Assembly (NCBI GenBank): GCA_002360635.1
Contig: DEQW01000001.1
Span: 563,227-621,864, forward strand
Source: Flavobacteriaceae bacterium UBA3356
GTDB taxonomy: Bacteria > Bacteroidota > Bacteroidia > Flavobacteriales > Flavobacteriaceae
Direction: 5' to 3'
Length of the DNA: 58,638 nt
Shown: positions 32,190 to 40,677 of the stretch, piece after piece
Position numbering within the stretch: the first letter of the stretch is position 1
Layout of the letters: each line of letters starts with the position of its first letter
The notes under the pieces: model-generated
The model's database searches: none
The model's input: the letters and a program-made list of their open reading frames with translations, nothing else
What the model was told of the DNA's origin: nothing
Made by a program: the position numbers and the translations under genes

Positions 32190-34040
32190 TTAAACTTCAT
32201 CTTCTACATTATTCTTAATGTAGACTATCGTTTCTTTAAAGTTATCGAAAATTCGATCCTTAGGAACTAAATCTGGAATTATATCGATATTCTCCATCAT
32301 AACACGTGGTTGCATTTGCAATTGCTCAAAAGCAATTTTGATTTTCTTTCTACGCAATTCGAGCAATACTTCCTCCATAGCATATAAACCAGACTGATCC
32401 ATATATGGAACTTTACCCATTCGAATTACAACATGCTTAGCTGTATTTGGAATTTGTTCTGACAAAAGCTGAAAATCTGATGTATACCCAAAAAACAATG
32501 GTCCTTCCAGTCTTTTGATAAATACCTCTTCACGGAATTTATTTGGGAATTCTACCTCATCTCTCCAAGGCAATGCTAATTCGTCTGCATTGTCCAACGG
32601 CACTACTTTCGATTGATCTGCCGTAAGGTCTCCCATTTTCTTCATAAAAATAATAGAAGCCAATATAAGGCCAATCCCTACTGCATAAACCAAGTTCCAG
32701 AATACCGATAGTATTAAAACTACCATCATCACAGCAATTTCACTTTTCTGCATCTTAGGGATTGCTTTCAATCCTTTATAATCCATTACACCTATACCAA
32801 CGGTAATTAATATACCCGCCAATACAGCTGCCGGAATTTGTGAAGCAACAGGGCCTAACGCCAATAAAATTACAAGTAACAATACGGCGGCTATCATACC
32901 TGAAAGACGAGTAGTACCACCAGAACTAATATTTACAACGGTACGGATAGTTGCACCAGCACCTGGAATACCTCCAAAAACTGCTGCCACACTATTACCA
33001 ATACCCTGCCCTACCAGCTCTTTATTGGGCTTGTGCTTTGTTTTTGTCATATTATCTGCTACCACAGAGGTTAATAACGAGTCAATTGCACCTAAAAATG
33101 CCAACGTTAAAGCACTGAACACATATGGTGATATTTTACCTAAACTGAAACTAGTAAACATCTCTAGGTTTGGCATAGGGAACCCTCCCGGTATTTGCTC
33201 AATAGGACGGTAATCAAGATTTAAAAAATAGGCCCCTGCCGAAACAATCAATAACGCTACCAAAGTACTTGGAACTGCTGTTGTAATGCGCTTAAAGCCA
33301 TAAATAATAAATATGGTCAATGCAGCCAAAGCAAATTCCAGCCAGCTTATGCTACTAAGAGCTCTAGGCAAGGACTTTATAGCTCCCAATACACCAGAGC
33401 TTTCAGATTTAGCCAATGTTATCGCTTCTTTAGTAATATCTGCTTCGGTGATATTTTCAGATCTAGCAATGGTTTCTTTAAAATCTTCAAGTACCAAAAT
33501 ACCTTCACCAGCTTCATCTTTTAAAATTTTATCTAAAAGAACCTCTTCAGCTTGTGGCTTAAATTCTTGTATAAATTCAGCATCATCTTTAACATAATAA
33601 CCTAGCATTGGTAGTATCTGGGTAATTAAAATAATAACACCAATTGCCGTCATAAACCCGGAAACCACAGGATAAGGTATATACCGAATGTATTTACCTA
33701 TACCAACAACACCCATAACCACCTGAAATAATCCTGCTAATAAAAATACAAGCAGAATGTATGGTAATGCTTGTTCTACATCTCCATTATTAGCTGTAAC
33801 AATGCCTGCAATAACAACCATTGAGACAGCCGTCATAGGCGCAGTAGGACCCGATATTTGAGTATTTGTCCCTCCAAATAATGAAGCGAAAAAACCTATC
33901 ATTATGGCACCGTACAATCCGGCATCTGGACCTAATCCAGATTGTACACCAAAGGCTAATGCCAATGGTAAGGCAACAATTCCGGCGGTGATACCCCCAA
34001 AAAGGTTTCCTTTTAAATTTGTAAATATTCCTTTAAACAT
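32190..34040 (-). CDS. SulP family anion (probable bicarbonate) transporter with STAS domain
   Basis: A 616-residue SulP transporter. About 10-12 membrane helices cover residues 10-470, with SulP signatures GVQSGLGPDAGLYGAIMIGF, GGTNTQISGPTAPM and GAGATIRTVVNISSGGTTRLSG. The C-terminal STAS domain is at about 505-610 (LEGPLFFGYTSDF, MGKVPYMDQSGLYAMEEVL). An extra loop at about 150-215 interrupts the membrane part. SulP members carry sulfate, bicarbonate or other anions. Carbonic anhydrase directly upstream (11 bases) argues for bicarbonate, as in BicA-type proteins; this is inference from context. Confidence 0.9.
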   Translation of the reverse strand: MFKGIFTNLKGNLFGGITAGIVALPLALAFGVQSGLGPDAGLYGAIMIGFFASLFGGTNTQISGPTAPMTAVSMVVIAGIVTANNGDVEQALPYILLVFLLAGLFQVVMGVVGIGKYIRYIPYPVVSGFMTAIGVIILITQILPMLGYYVKDDAEFIQEFKPQAEEVLLDKILKDEAGEGILVLEDFKETIARSENITEADITKEAITLAKSESSGVLGAIKSLPRALSSISWLEFALAALTIFIIYGFKRITTAVPSTLVALLIVSAGAYFLNLDYRPIEQIPGGFPMPNLEMFTSFSLGKISPYVFSALTLAFLGAIDSLLTSVVADNMTKTKHKPNKELVGQGIGNSVAAVFGGIPGAGATIRTVVNISSGGTTRLSGMIAAVLLLVILLALGPVASQIPAAVLAGILITVGIGVMDYKGLKAIPKMQKSEIAVMMVVLILSVFWNLVYAVGIGLILASIIFMKKMGDLTADQSKVVPLDNADELALPWRDEVEFPNKFREEVFIKRLEGPLFFGYTSDFQLLSEQIPNTAKHVVIRMGKVPYMDQSGLYAMEEVLLELRRKKIKIAFEQLQMQPRVMMENIDIIPDLVPKDRIFDNFKETIVYIKNNVEDEV

Positions 34041-34051
34041 AGTTTGTTATT

Positions 34052-34681
34052 TTAGTTGTAGAATGATACTTCGCCTGTACTTACATTGTACATAGCACCA
34101 ACAATTTTTATTTCCCCATTTTTTTCCATTTCAGTTAAAAGTGGGCTTTGTTTGCGCATGTTTTCTAAGGTATGGTGAACATTTGTTTTAGACACCTCAT
34201 TTACGAAATCTGTATTGCTAGAAGTTCTTTGTGAAGCTTCTTTTGGTTCTTTTACAGCTGCTACGGCTGGTTTTATTTTAGACACCAAACTTGTTATGTT
34301 TCCTAATTCAACATTATCACAGGCTCCTTTAACAGCTCCACAAGAAGTATGGCCCAATACTACTACTAGTTTTGATCCAGCTACTTTACAACCATACTCG
34401 ATACTTCCTAAAATATCCTCATCAACAATGTTGCCTGCCACACGTGCACTAAACACATCGCCAATTCCTTGGTCGAATACTATTTCAGCTGGAACACGAG
34501 AGTCTATACAACTTAAAATTACTGCATAAGGATATTGACCCCCTTGAGTATCTTTAACTTGTTCTAATAGATTTCTGTCTGCTTTCGAATTATTAACAAA
34601 ACGCTTATTTCCTTCTTTTAAAAGATCTAATGATTTGTCAGGAGTTAAGTTTGCTTGTGTTTCTTTTGTATGTGCTTTCAT
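34052..34681 (-). CDS. Beta-class carbonic anhydrase
   Basis: Interconverts CO2 and bicarbonate. 209 residues. Zinc ligands C58 (in ILSCIDSRV), H111 and C114 (in LGHTSCGAVKGA), with the catalytic D60-R62 pair. No signal peptide, so cytoplasmic. It is followed 11 bases later by the SulP transporter, and the two form a likely bicarbonate uptake and hydration unit. The pair would supply bicarbonate for carboxylases in a heterotroph. Confidence 0.95.
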   Translation of the reverse strand: MKAHTKETQANLTPDKSLDLLKEGNKRFVNNSKADRNLLEQVKDTQGGQYPYAVILSCIDSRVPAEIVFDQGIGDVFSARVAGNIVDEDILGSIEYGCKVAGSKLVVVLGHTSCGAVKGACDNVELGNITSLVSKIKPAVAAVKEPKEASQRTSSNTDFVNEVSKTNVHHTLENMRKQSPLLTEMEKNGEIKIVGAMYNVSTGEVSFYN

Positions 34682-34791
34682 TTTTTTAAATTTTAAATAA
34701 TTATAATAGTGTATAAAGCTACAACCTATAGCATTATAGTGTATCTATCAAAAAAAGATAGAAAAGTGTTTTTAAAAATTAATGTGATTTG

Positions 34792-35091
34792 TTAGGACAA
34801 AACCCGTTCAGGAGGTGGCAAAAGGGTTTCATGGTAAACTGGTTTCCATGTTTTTAAATATGGAAACAAGATTCTTTGTTTCAACTCAGTTATTAATGAA
34901 AAATCTAGAATCAAGTTTTTTTCTGGAGCATTGTTTTGCTTTGGGCCAACTTTAAAGCCGTCGGTATTTTCTTCTTCGTTCATTGAAAAATAGGAAGTCA
35001 TATCCACGTCAATATCCACTATAGACACCACTACGGGCATTAATAGAAAAGACGAAAAGATTAATAAAAAGAAAATACTCTTTAACCTCAA
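34792..35091 (-). CDS. Small exported or membrane-anchored hypothetical protein
   Basis: A 99-residue protein. An N-terminal hydrophobic helix (about 5-25, IFFLLIFSSFLLMPVVVSIV) is followed by an acidic segment (DIDVDMTSYFSMNEEENTDG) and a C-terminus with KTWKPVYHETLLPPPERVLS. It looks like a single-span protein with its tail in the periplasm. The PPPE(R/-) ending recurs in flavobacterial hypotheticals I have seen near transporters, but I cannot name a family. It lies 110 bases upstream of the carbonic anhydrase on the same strand. Confidence 0.65.
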   Translation of the reverse strand: MRLKSIFFLLIFSSFLLMPVVVSIVDIDVDMTSYFSMNEEENTDGFKVGPKQNNAPEKNLILDFSLITELKQRILFPYLKTWKPVYHETLLPPPERVLS

Positions 35092-35161
35092 TACGCGTTG
35101 TTTTTCAAGAAATACAAAAATAGTATTTTAGAGGTAATTTCTTGTTAACTATTTATTAAAT

Positions 35162-35911
35162 CTATAATTGCTTGAGGTCAGAAACAGGCATCCAGCCGTC
35201 TTTTCCGTCTGCTAGTTCAATTCGAACCCAGTCTTGGTCGCTCCCAATAATCTGTACTTTTGTACCCTCGTGAAGCTCAAAAGCAGATTCGCTACCCATA
35301 TTGGGCTCACTTTTAACCTCAGTGCTTTCTGCAAAAATTATTGCCGGTTGGTTTTTGTTGAAGTCTGAATACGTTTTAAAAGCCATAACTAAAGCAACCA
35401 AGCATACTACTGCCGAAAGTATAGAGGTAGTAAAGTAAACTCGTTTTTTTGTTTCCGAAATAGAAAACCAATACAATAAAAAGAGCAATACAAATAAGGC
35501 TACCCCTATTATCGAAACAATAGCCCAACCATTATATGTGAATATTCCTGAAATACTTTTGTACCATCTTGAAAAAACAGTCTTGGGCAATGGCTCGATT
35601 ACATCTATACGTGCATTTTCGGCAAAAGCGAGGTTTGTTTTTATATCATCATCATTGGGTTGCAGTTGTAATGCTTTTTCATAATAATAAATACTTGGCC
35701 CAATATTATTCAGCTTATAATGTGCATTTCCAAGATTAAAATACAACTCGGCAGATTGTTGGCCGTTATCCAATATTTTTTTCCAATTGGTAACCGCTTC
35801 GCTAAATTTAGCGTTTTTATAATTTTCTTTTCCCTGCTCAAACAAGGCTTCATTTTGGGCAACACCCAAAACCGAAACCAACAGCATACCAAGTATCAAT
35901 AGCTTTTTCAT
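35162..35911 (-). CDS. batE: BatE, aerotolerance operon TPR and SH3 protein
   Basis: A 249-residue membrane protein. Signal peptide (about 1-18), TPR units at about 22-90 (NYKNAKFSEAVTNWKKIL, AELYFNLGNAHYKLNNIGPSIYYYEKALQLQP), two membrane helices (about 130-150 and 163-183), then a C-terminal SH3-like domain (VKSEPNMGSESAFELHEGTKVQIIGSDQDWVRIEL). This domain order is that of BatE in Bacteroidota and spirochaetes. It overlaps batD by four bases and is the last gene of the operon. Confidence 0.9.
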   Translation of the reverse strand: MKKLLILGMLLVSVLGVAQNEALFEQGKENYKNAKFSEAVTNWKKILDNGQQSAELYFNLGNAHYKLNNIGPSIYYYEKALQLQPNDDDIKTNLAFAENARIDVIEPLPKTVFSRWYKSISGIFTYNGWAIVSIIGVALFVLLFLLYWFSISETKKRVYFTTSILSAVVCLVALVMAFKTYSDFNKNQPAIIFAESTEVKSEPNMGSESAFELHEGTKVQIIGSDQDWVRIELADGKDGWMPVSDLKQL

Positions 35912-37689
35912 GATTCGGGATATTGAATTTGTTTGTCAATATTCGCAATAACCGAAACAGCTTTGTTATAATCTTCTTTAATAGTTACTGTCGAGGTTGG
36001 GGTATAACGTGCAAACTCACAACTTTTTAACAAGGTTATAAACTCAGTAACGGTTTGTGGCTCAACACTTCTTTCTGAAAGAAGCGTCGCAATGCGTTCT
36101 TTACTGAAATCTGACGTTTCGATGTTCAATTTTGCTCTTAAGTAATTGTGTAAAGCTCTTTCTAAAGATTCATAGAAAACAGCTTTATTGCTCATCTGCT
36201 TTTTAGCTTCGCTCAAGTATTTTTTAGCAAGTTTATTTGCCCTACGTAAGCGATTTCCTTGCACATCGGCCAATCGTTGTTGTCGTTTTCTTCCAGCTAA
36301 AATAAATATTGGGATTAACAACAACGGACCGCCAAGCAATGACCAAAAGAGCTTCGATTTAAAGAAATTTTCACTAGCGATAGGTTGTAAATCGGTGTCC
36401 AGCTTGATGTATTTAAATTGGTCTTTATCTAATACCACTTGTTGTTTTTCTGAAGTTTCATCGTTTGTAGAAGCTGTAACCGGACCGCTTTCTACATTAA
36501 TTACTATTTCATCTGAAGAAAGTGTTTTATAGGTTTCAGTCTTCGGGTCGAAGTATGAAAACGTAAGTGGCCTAATTGGGTAATTCCCTTTAAATTGAGG
36601 AACAACCGTATATTTTTCGGTTACTGAACCATTCATCCCGCTTCGGGTAGTACGTACTTTTTCTGAACGTTCTGGCTCGTACACTTCTAATGAACTAGGT
36701 AAAGTTACACTAGGTAGTTCGAACAACTTTAGGTTTCCGTTTCCTGAAATAGTTGTCGTTAACTCTAATGATTCATTTGCATCTAAAGTGTTTTTATTTA
36801 CTGAAATATCAAAATCAAAGTTCCCTACTGCTCCTGCAAAATCATCAGGTTTTCCTTGTACAGGTAATGGTTTTACATTGATATTTCTTTTCCCTGCCGA
36901 AATGGTTTTATTAACTCGCGTGGTAACTCTCCTTCCGAAGAAATCACGACGGTTGGTAGGCACATCGATTGGAACATCTAAGGTTAGTGGCTCTATCTCT
37001 AACTCTCCGGTTTTTTGAGGGTATAATACAGTAGTCCTTAATACTACATAACGATAATCTTCACCTTGATATTTACCTTCATAAACTTTAAAATTTCCTT
37101 GGTTGTCAATATTCTGACTCCAGAAATCAGCAAATTTCGGCGTATCAATTTCACGCCAACTACTGGTAATACTAACATCGTGCGAAACGTAGAGCTTGTA
37201 AACAACGCTAATCGCTTCGTTTAAATAGGGGCTGTTATTGGAAACCTCAGCGACCAAATGAACTTTTTCGCTGGCTACATAATCGGCATTGTTACCATCT
37301 TGTGGTTGTGAAACAGCAGCCGTAACTTGAACTTGAATAGGCAAACTTTTATAAATTTCACCTTCAATTTCAATGGTTGCTTGTCCAATAGTGAACTTCC
37401 CTTGTGATTGTGGTGACAGAAAATAGGAATACGTTTTACTATAACTACGTTTTCCATTTATATAAGAATTGCTAATCGCTTGATTGGGCCCACCCACCAC
37501 ACGGAAGCCATTAAAATCTGGCGGATTGAAGTTGTCGCCGTCTTGGTTCATTTCAAAATCTACACGCAATCGTTCGTTGATACCAAGACGCTTTTTGCTT
37601 ACTTTGGCATCGAAAGTAACCTGCGCATAAGTTGCATTACTGCACAGCGTAAAAAGTAGTATGTAAAGAATGTATTTCAGTTTCATCAT
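35908..37689 (-). CDS. batD: BatD, aerotolerance operon membrane protein
   Basis: A 593-residue protein. A signal peptide ends near AYAQ; a long periplasmic beta-rich region (about 25-430) contains repeated immunoglobulin-like strands of the BatD type (VDFEMNQDGDNFNPPDFNGFRVVGGPNQ). One membrane helix lies near 445-465 (LFWSLLGGPLLLIPIFILAG), then a basic cytoplasmic helix domain (RRANKLAKKYLSEAKKQ...RALHNYLRAKLNIETSDFSKE). It begins immediately after the batC stop. The family is named for aerotolerance, but the mechanism is unsettled. Confidence 0.92.
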   Translation of the reverse strand: MMKLKYILYILLFTLCSNATYAQVTFDAKVSKKRLGINERLRVDFEMNQDGDNFNPPDFNGFRVVGGPNQAISNSYINGKRSYSKTYSYFLSPQSQGKFTIGQATIEIEGEIYKSLPIQVQVTAAVSQPQDGNNADYVASEKVHLVAEVSNNSPYLNEAISVVYKLYVSHDVSITSSWREIDTPKFADFWSQNIDNQGNFKVYEGKYQGEDYRYVVLRTTVLYPQKTGELEIEPLTLDVPIDVPTNRRDFFGRRVTTRVNKTISAGKRNINVKPLPVQGKPDDFAGAVGNFDFDISVNKNTLDANESLELTTTISGNGNLKLFELPSVTLPSSLEVYEPERSEKVRTTRSGMNGSVTEKYTVVPQFKGNYPIRPLTFSYFDPKTETYKTLSSDEIVINVESGPVTASTNDETSEKQQVVLDKDQFKYIKLDTDLQPIASENFFKSKLFWSLLGGPLLLIPIFILAGRKRQQRLADVQGNRLRRANKLAKKYLSEAKKQMSNKAVFYESLERALHNYLRAKLNIETSDFSKERIATLLSERSVEPQTVTEFITLLKSCEFARYTPTSTVTIKEDYNKAVSVIANIDKQIQYPES

Positions 37690-38595
37690 CTACCAATCTT
37701 TATCCGACTTTATTTTAGCGCCTTTTTGTTTTTCGGCATTCATTTTATCCTGAACTTTCTTTTCTTCATTGTTCATCGCCTCTAACAAGCTTTTTACTTG
37801 TTGTGGTGACAATTGACCAGGAACAGGCTGTTTTTGTTCTTGTTGGGGTTTATCACCCTTTCCTTGATCTTTGTCTTTAGGTTCATCAGGTTTTCCTTTA
37901 TCTTCTTTATCATCACCTTCTTTTTTATCATCCTGCTTGTCACCTTCGTCTTTTTCTTCTTTTTCGTCCCCTTTATCGCCTTCTTCGCTTTTATCGTCTT
38001 GGTTTTGTTGGTCCTTATTATCTTTTTGATCTTTATTGTCTTCGTTTTTGTCATTTTTATCGTCATCGCCCCCATCACCCTGTGGTGGATTTTTCTCTAA
38101 CATTTCTTTTGCTAAAGCTAGGTTATAACGGGTTTCATCGTCTGTTGGATTATTTCGAAGTGCATTTTTATATGCCTCAACAGCGTCTTGATATTTTTTT
38201 TGGTTCATAAATACATTCCCCAAATTATGAAATGCTTTATGTTTTTCAGCTTTTGAAGTGGCTACCGAGGCCGCTTGCTTATAGCGAAGCATAGCTTCAC
38301 TACCTTTATTTTTGTTATAGTAAGCATTACCTAAATTATATTTCGGAATTTCACTTCCAGGGTTTAATGAAATGGCTTTTCGATAATCTGCTTCGGCAAC
38401 TGGAAAGTTCTCGTCTTGCAATTCTAAACTTGCATTGCTCATCAACTCCTCAGATTGTCGTATTTCCTTTTTCTGAAGTTTTGATTGTTCGTTATTTGAA
38501 GTTTGAGAAATCGCTTCAGAAGAAACACCAACAATTAAAACCACTAAAAAGAGTAGCTTAGTATATGCTTTTATTTCAGAAATATTCGTTTTCAT
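37690..38595 (-). CDS. batC: BatC, TPR protein with long charged low-complexity region
   Basis: A 301-residue protein. I start at ATG 38595: a strong AAGGAG nine bases before it is the best Shine-Dalgarno in the window, and an in-frame ATG at 38613 would put that AAGGAG inside the coding region. A signal peptide is followed by two to three TPRs (about 45-155: AEADYRKAISLNPGSEIPKYNLGNAYYNKNKGSEA). The next 80 or so residues (about 170-250) are almost only K, D, E, G, Q and N. A C-terminal PGQLSPQQVKSLLEAMNNEEKKVQDKM helix closes it. The KDE-rich linker is probably disordered. One base separates it from the batB stop. Confidence 0.9.
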   Translation of the reverse strand: MKTNISEIKAYTKLLFLVVLIVGVSSEAISQTSNNEQSKLQKKEIRQSEELMSNASLELQDENFPVAEADYRKAISLNPGSEIPKYNLGNAYYNKNKGSEAMLRYKQAASVATSKAEKHKAFHNLGNVFMNQKKYQDAVEAYKNALRNNPTDDETRYNLALAKEMLEKNPPQGDGGDDDKNDKNEDNKDQKDNKDQQNQDDKSEEGDKGDEKEEKDEGDKQDDKKEGDDKEDKGKPDEPKDKDQGKGDKPQQEQKQPVPGQLSPQQVKSLLEAMNNEEKKVQDKMNAEKQKGAKIKSDKDW

Positions 38596-38596
38596 A

Positions 38597-39643
38597 TTAT
38601 TTGTCTCCTTCATTAAATAAGTTGAGTCTTTTTACCCAAGCTGTTTTTCGATCTAATAATAACACATCTAATACCAACAAAAATAATGCCCCACCTAAAA
38701 ACCACTGAAATTGATCTTTAAAATCGGTGAATTGCTTGGCTTCAAACTCCTTTTTGTCCATTCCGTTCAAAATAGCTGTCACAGTGTCAACTACTTCTTT
38801 GGTATTGCTACCGTCAATATATTCGCCATTTGCCTCTTCGGCTATTTGTTTTAAGGTTTCTTCACCTAAACGGGTAATTACTTGTTCGTTGTTTTGATCA
38901 CGCTTGTAATACTGGAGAATACCATTTCGTTTTATCGGGATAGGACCACCTTGTACAGTACCCACACCAATAGTATAAATTTTTATGCCTTCGTTGGCGG
39001 CTTCTTCAGCAATTGCCGCTACATTCCCTTCATGGTCTTCCCCATCTGAAATAATAAACAACACTCTGTTGGTTTGTTCCTCATCATTGTAATACGTTTT
39101 CGCCATTTGGATAGCTTCGTTAATTGCTGTTCCTTGAGATGAAACCATATCAGTACTCATGCCGTTTAAAAACAACTTAGCCGAAGAAAAGTCAGTGGTG
39201 ATAGGTACTTGCGGAAAAGCACTACCCGCATAACCAATAATACCAATGCGATCGCCGGCTAAGCTGTTAATAATCTGTGCAACCAATTGTTTTGATTTCT
39301 CCAATCGGTTAGGGGCTATATCTTCGGCCAGCATACTTTTTGAAACATCTAAAGCAAATACCACATCTACGCCTTCACGCTTTACCGTTTCTAGCTTCGT
39401 ACCTATTTTAGGATTCACCATTGCAATACTTATACATGCAATTGCTAAACAAATGACCAATACTTTTAAAGTCGATTTAAAAACCGATTGATTGGGACTC
39501 AATTTCTTCAATAGTTGTTTGTCTGCAAATTTCTTTTGGGTATGTTTTTTCCAAGCCAATACCAATAGAAATAGTACGACCACTGCTGGAATAGCAAACA
39601 ATACGTAAAAATATATGGGTTGTTCTAATTGGTACATATTCAT
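38597..39643 (-). CDS. batB: BatB, von Willebrand A-domain membrane protein
   Basis: A 348-residue protein with two N-terminal membrane helices (about 10-30 and 58-78), a VWA domain (about 90-290) and a C-terminal helix (about 313-333). The MIDAS metal site is DVSKSM (D-x-S-x-S), followed by LAEDIAPNRLEKSK, with the third loop ITTDFS and IISDGEDHEG. It is similar to BatA at 39673. The pair are paralogous VWA proteins anchored in the membrane with the VWA domain likely periplasmic. Confidence 0.93.
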   Translation of the reverse strand: MNMYQLEQPIYFYVLFAIPAVVVLFLLVLAWKKHTQKKFADKQLLKKLSPNQSVFKSTLKVLVICLAIACISIAMVNPKIGTKLETVKREGVDVVFALDVSKSMLAEDIAPNRLEKSKQLVAQIINSLAGDRIGIIGYAGSAFPQVPITTDFSSAKLFLNGMSTDMVSSQGTAINEAIQMAKTYYNDEEQTNRVLFIISDGEDHEGNVAAIAEEAANEGIKIYTIGVGTVQGGPIPIKRNGILQYYKRDQNNEQVITRLGEETLKQIAEEANGEYIDGSNTKEVVDTVTAILNGMDKKEFEAKQFTDFKDQFQWFLGGALFLLVLDVLLLDRKTAWVKRLNLFNEGDK

Positions 39644-39672
39644 ATCCTACGTAGGTAGGAATCTTTTAATTT

Positions 39673-40677
39673 TTAAATAAAACTTCTAAACACTGTATAA
39701 CGAAGCAAGAGTTCTATCAATAATAATCCTAATGCTAGAAATACTAAAGGGCGGAACATTTCCTCGTAATTAGTGTATTTAAATTCTTCTATATCTGTTT
39801 TTTCGAGTTTGTTTATTTCGTCATAAATTTCATTCAACTTTGTGGTACTCGTGGCTCTAAAATATTGTCCTCCGGTGGTTTGGGCTATTTCTTTAAGTAA
39901 TTCTTCATCAATTTCAACTTGAATATTTCCGTATTGAAAACTGCCATCGGTACGCAAACCAATGGGCGACATAGCCAATCCGTTACTTCCCAATCCAATA
40001 GTATATACTTTAATACCAAACTCCGCCGCTAATTCACTCGCAATCTTTGGATCTATAAAACCGCTGTTGTTTACACCATCGGTCAATAAAATAATCACCT
40101 TACTTTTTGCCCGGCTATCTTTTAACCGGTTAACAGCTGTACCCAATCCCATCCCTATTGCGGTTCCACCTTCAATGACGGTGTTGTATTTCATGTCCTT
40201 TAAAGATGATAATACAACTGTTTTATCACTGGTTAAAGGTGTTTTCGTAAAACTTTCACCAGCATATTCTACCAAGCCAATGCGATCGTTAGGCCGCGCT
40301 TGTATAAAACGAGCCGCCACAGATTTTAAGGCTTCTAATCGATTCGGTTTTAAATCGCGTGCCAACATACTTGCTGAAACATCCATTGCCATAACAATAT
40401 CTATTCCTTTTGTTTTTTTAACACGGGTAGATTCGTCCACTGTTCTAGGACGTGCTAAGGCAACAATTATAGCTGCCAAGGCCAATAAGCGTAAGGCAAA
40501 CAATAAAGGTTTCAGTCTTGCTAACCAGTTTTTTCCAGTTTTAAATCCTTTTACACTTGAAATTTTTAAGGTAGCATTTTGTTTATTTCGTTTCCATAGA
40601 TACCATAGCAACAGCACTGGAAGTACTAGTAGCAACCAGAAAAAAATAGGGTTTACAAATTCAAAATTTTCAAACAT
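39673..40677 (-). CDS. batA: BatA, von Willebrand A-domain membrane protein
   Basis: A 334-residue VWA protein. N-terminal helices (about 10-28, 58-76), VWA domain at about 88-300 with MIDAS DVSASM and LARDLKPNRLEALK, then a C-terminal helix (about 308-328). LLTDGVNNSG and TIGLGSNG mark the fold. Its start overlaps the previous gene's stop by one base (TAATG, 40675-40679). It forms the core of the operon with MoxR, DUF58 and BatB. Confidence 0.93.
   Translation of the reverse strand: MFENFEFVNPIFFWLLLVLPVLLLWYLWKRNKQNATLKISSVKGFKTGKNWLARLKPLLFALRLLALAAIIVALARPRTVDESTRVKKTKGIDIVMAMDVSASMLARDLKPNRLEALKSVAARFIQARPNDRIGLVEYAGESFTKTPLTSDKTVVLSSLKDMKYNTVIEGGTAIGMGLGTAVNRLKDSRAKSKVIILLTDGVNNSGFIDPKIASELAAEFGIKVYTIGLGSNGLAMSPIGLRTDGSFQYGNIQVEIDEELLKEIAQTTGGQYFRATSTTKLNEIYDEINKLEKTDIEEFKYTNYEEMFRPLVFLALGLLLIELLLRYTVFRSFI

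Noticed and set aside
37813..38100. 95-codon open frame antisense to the charged region of batC, very rich in F, I and V.
   Set aside because: It is the mirror of GAA/GAT/AAA codons on the coding strand; low complexity with no start signal.
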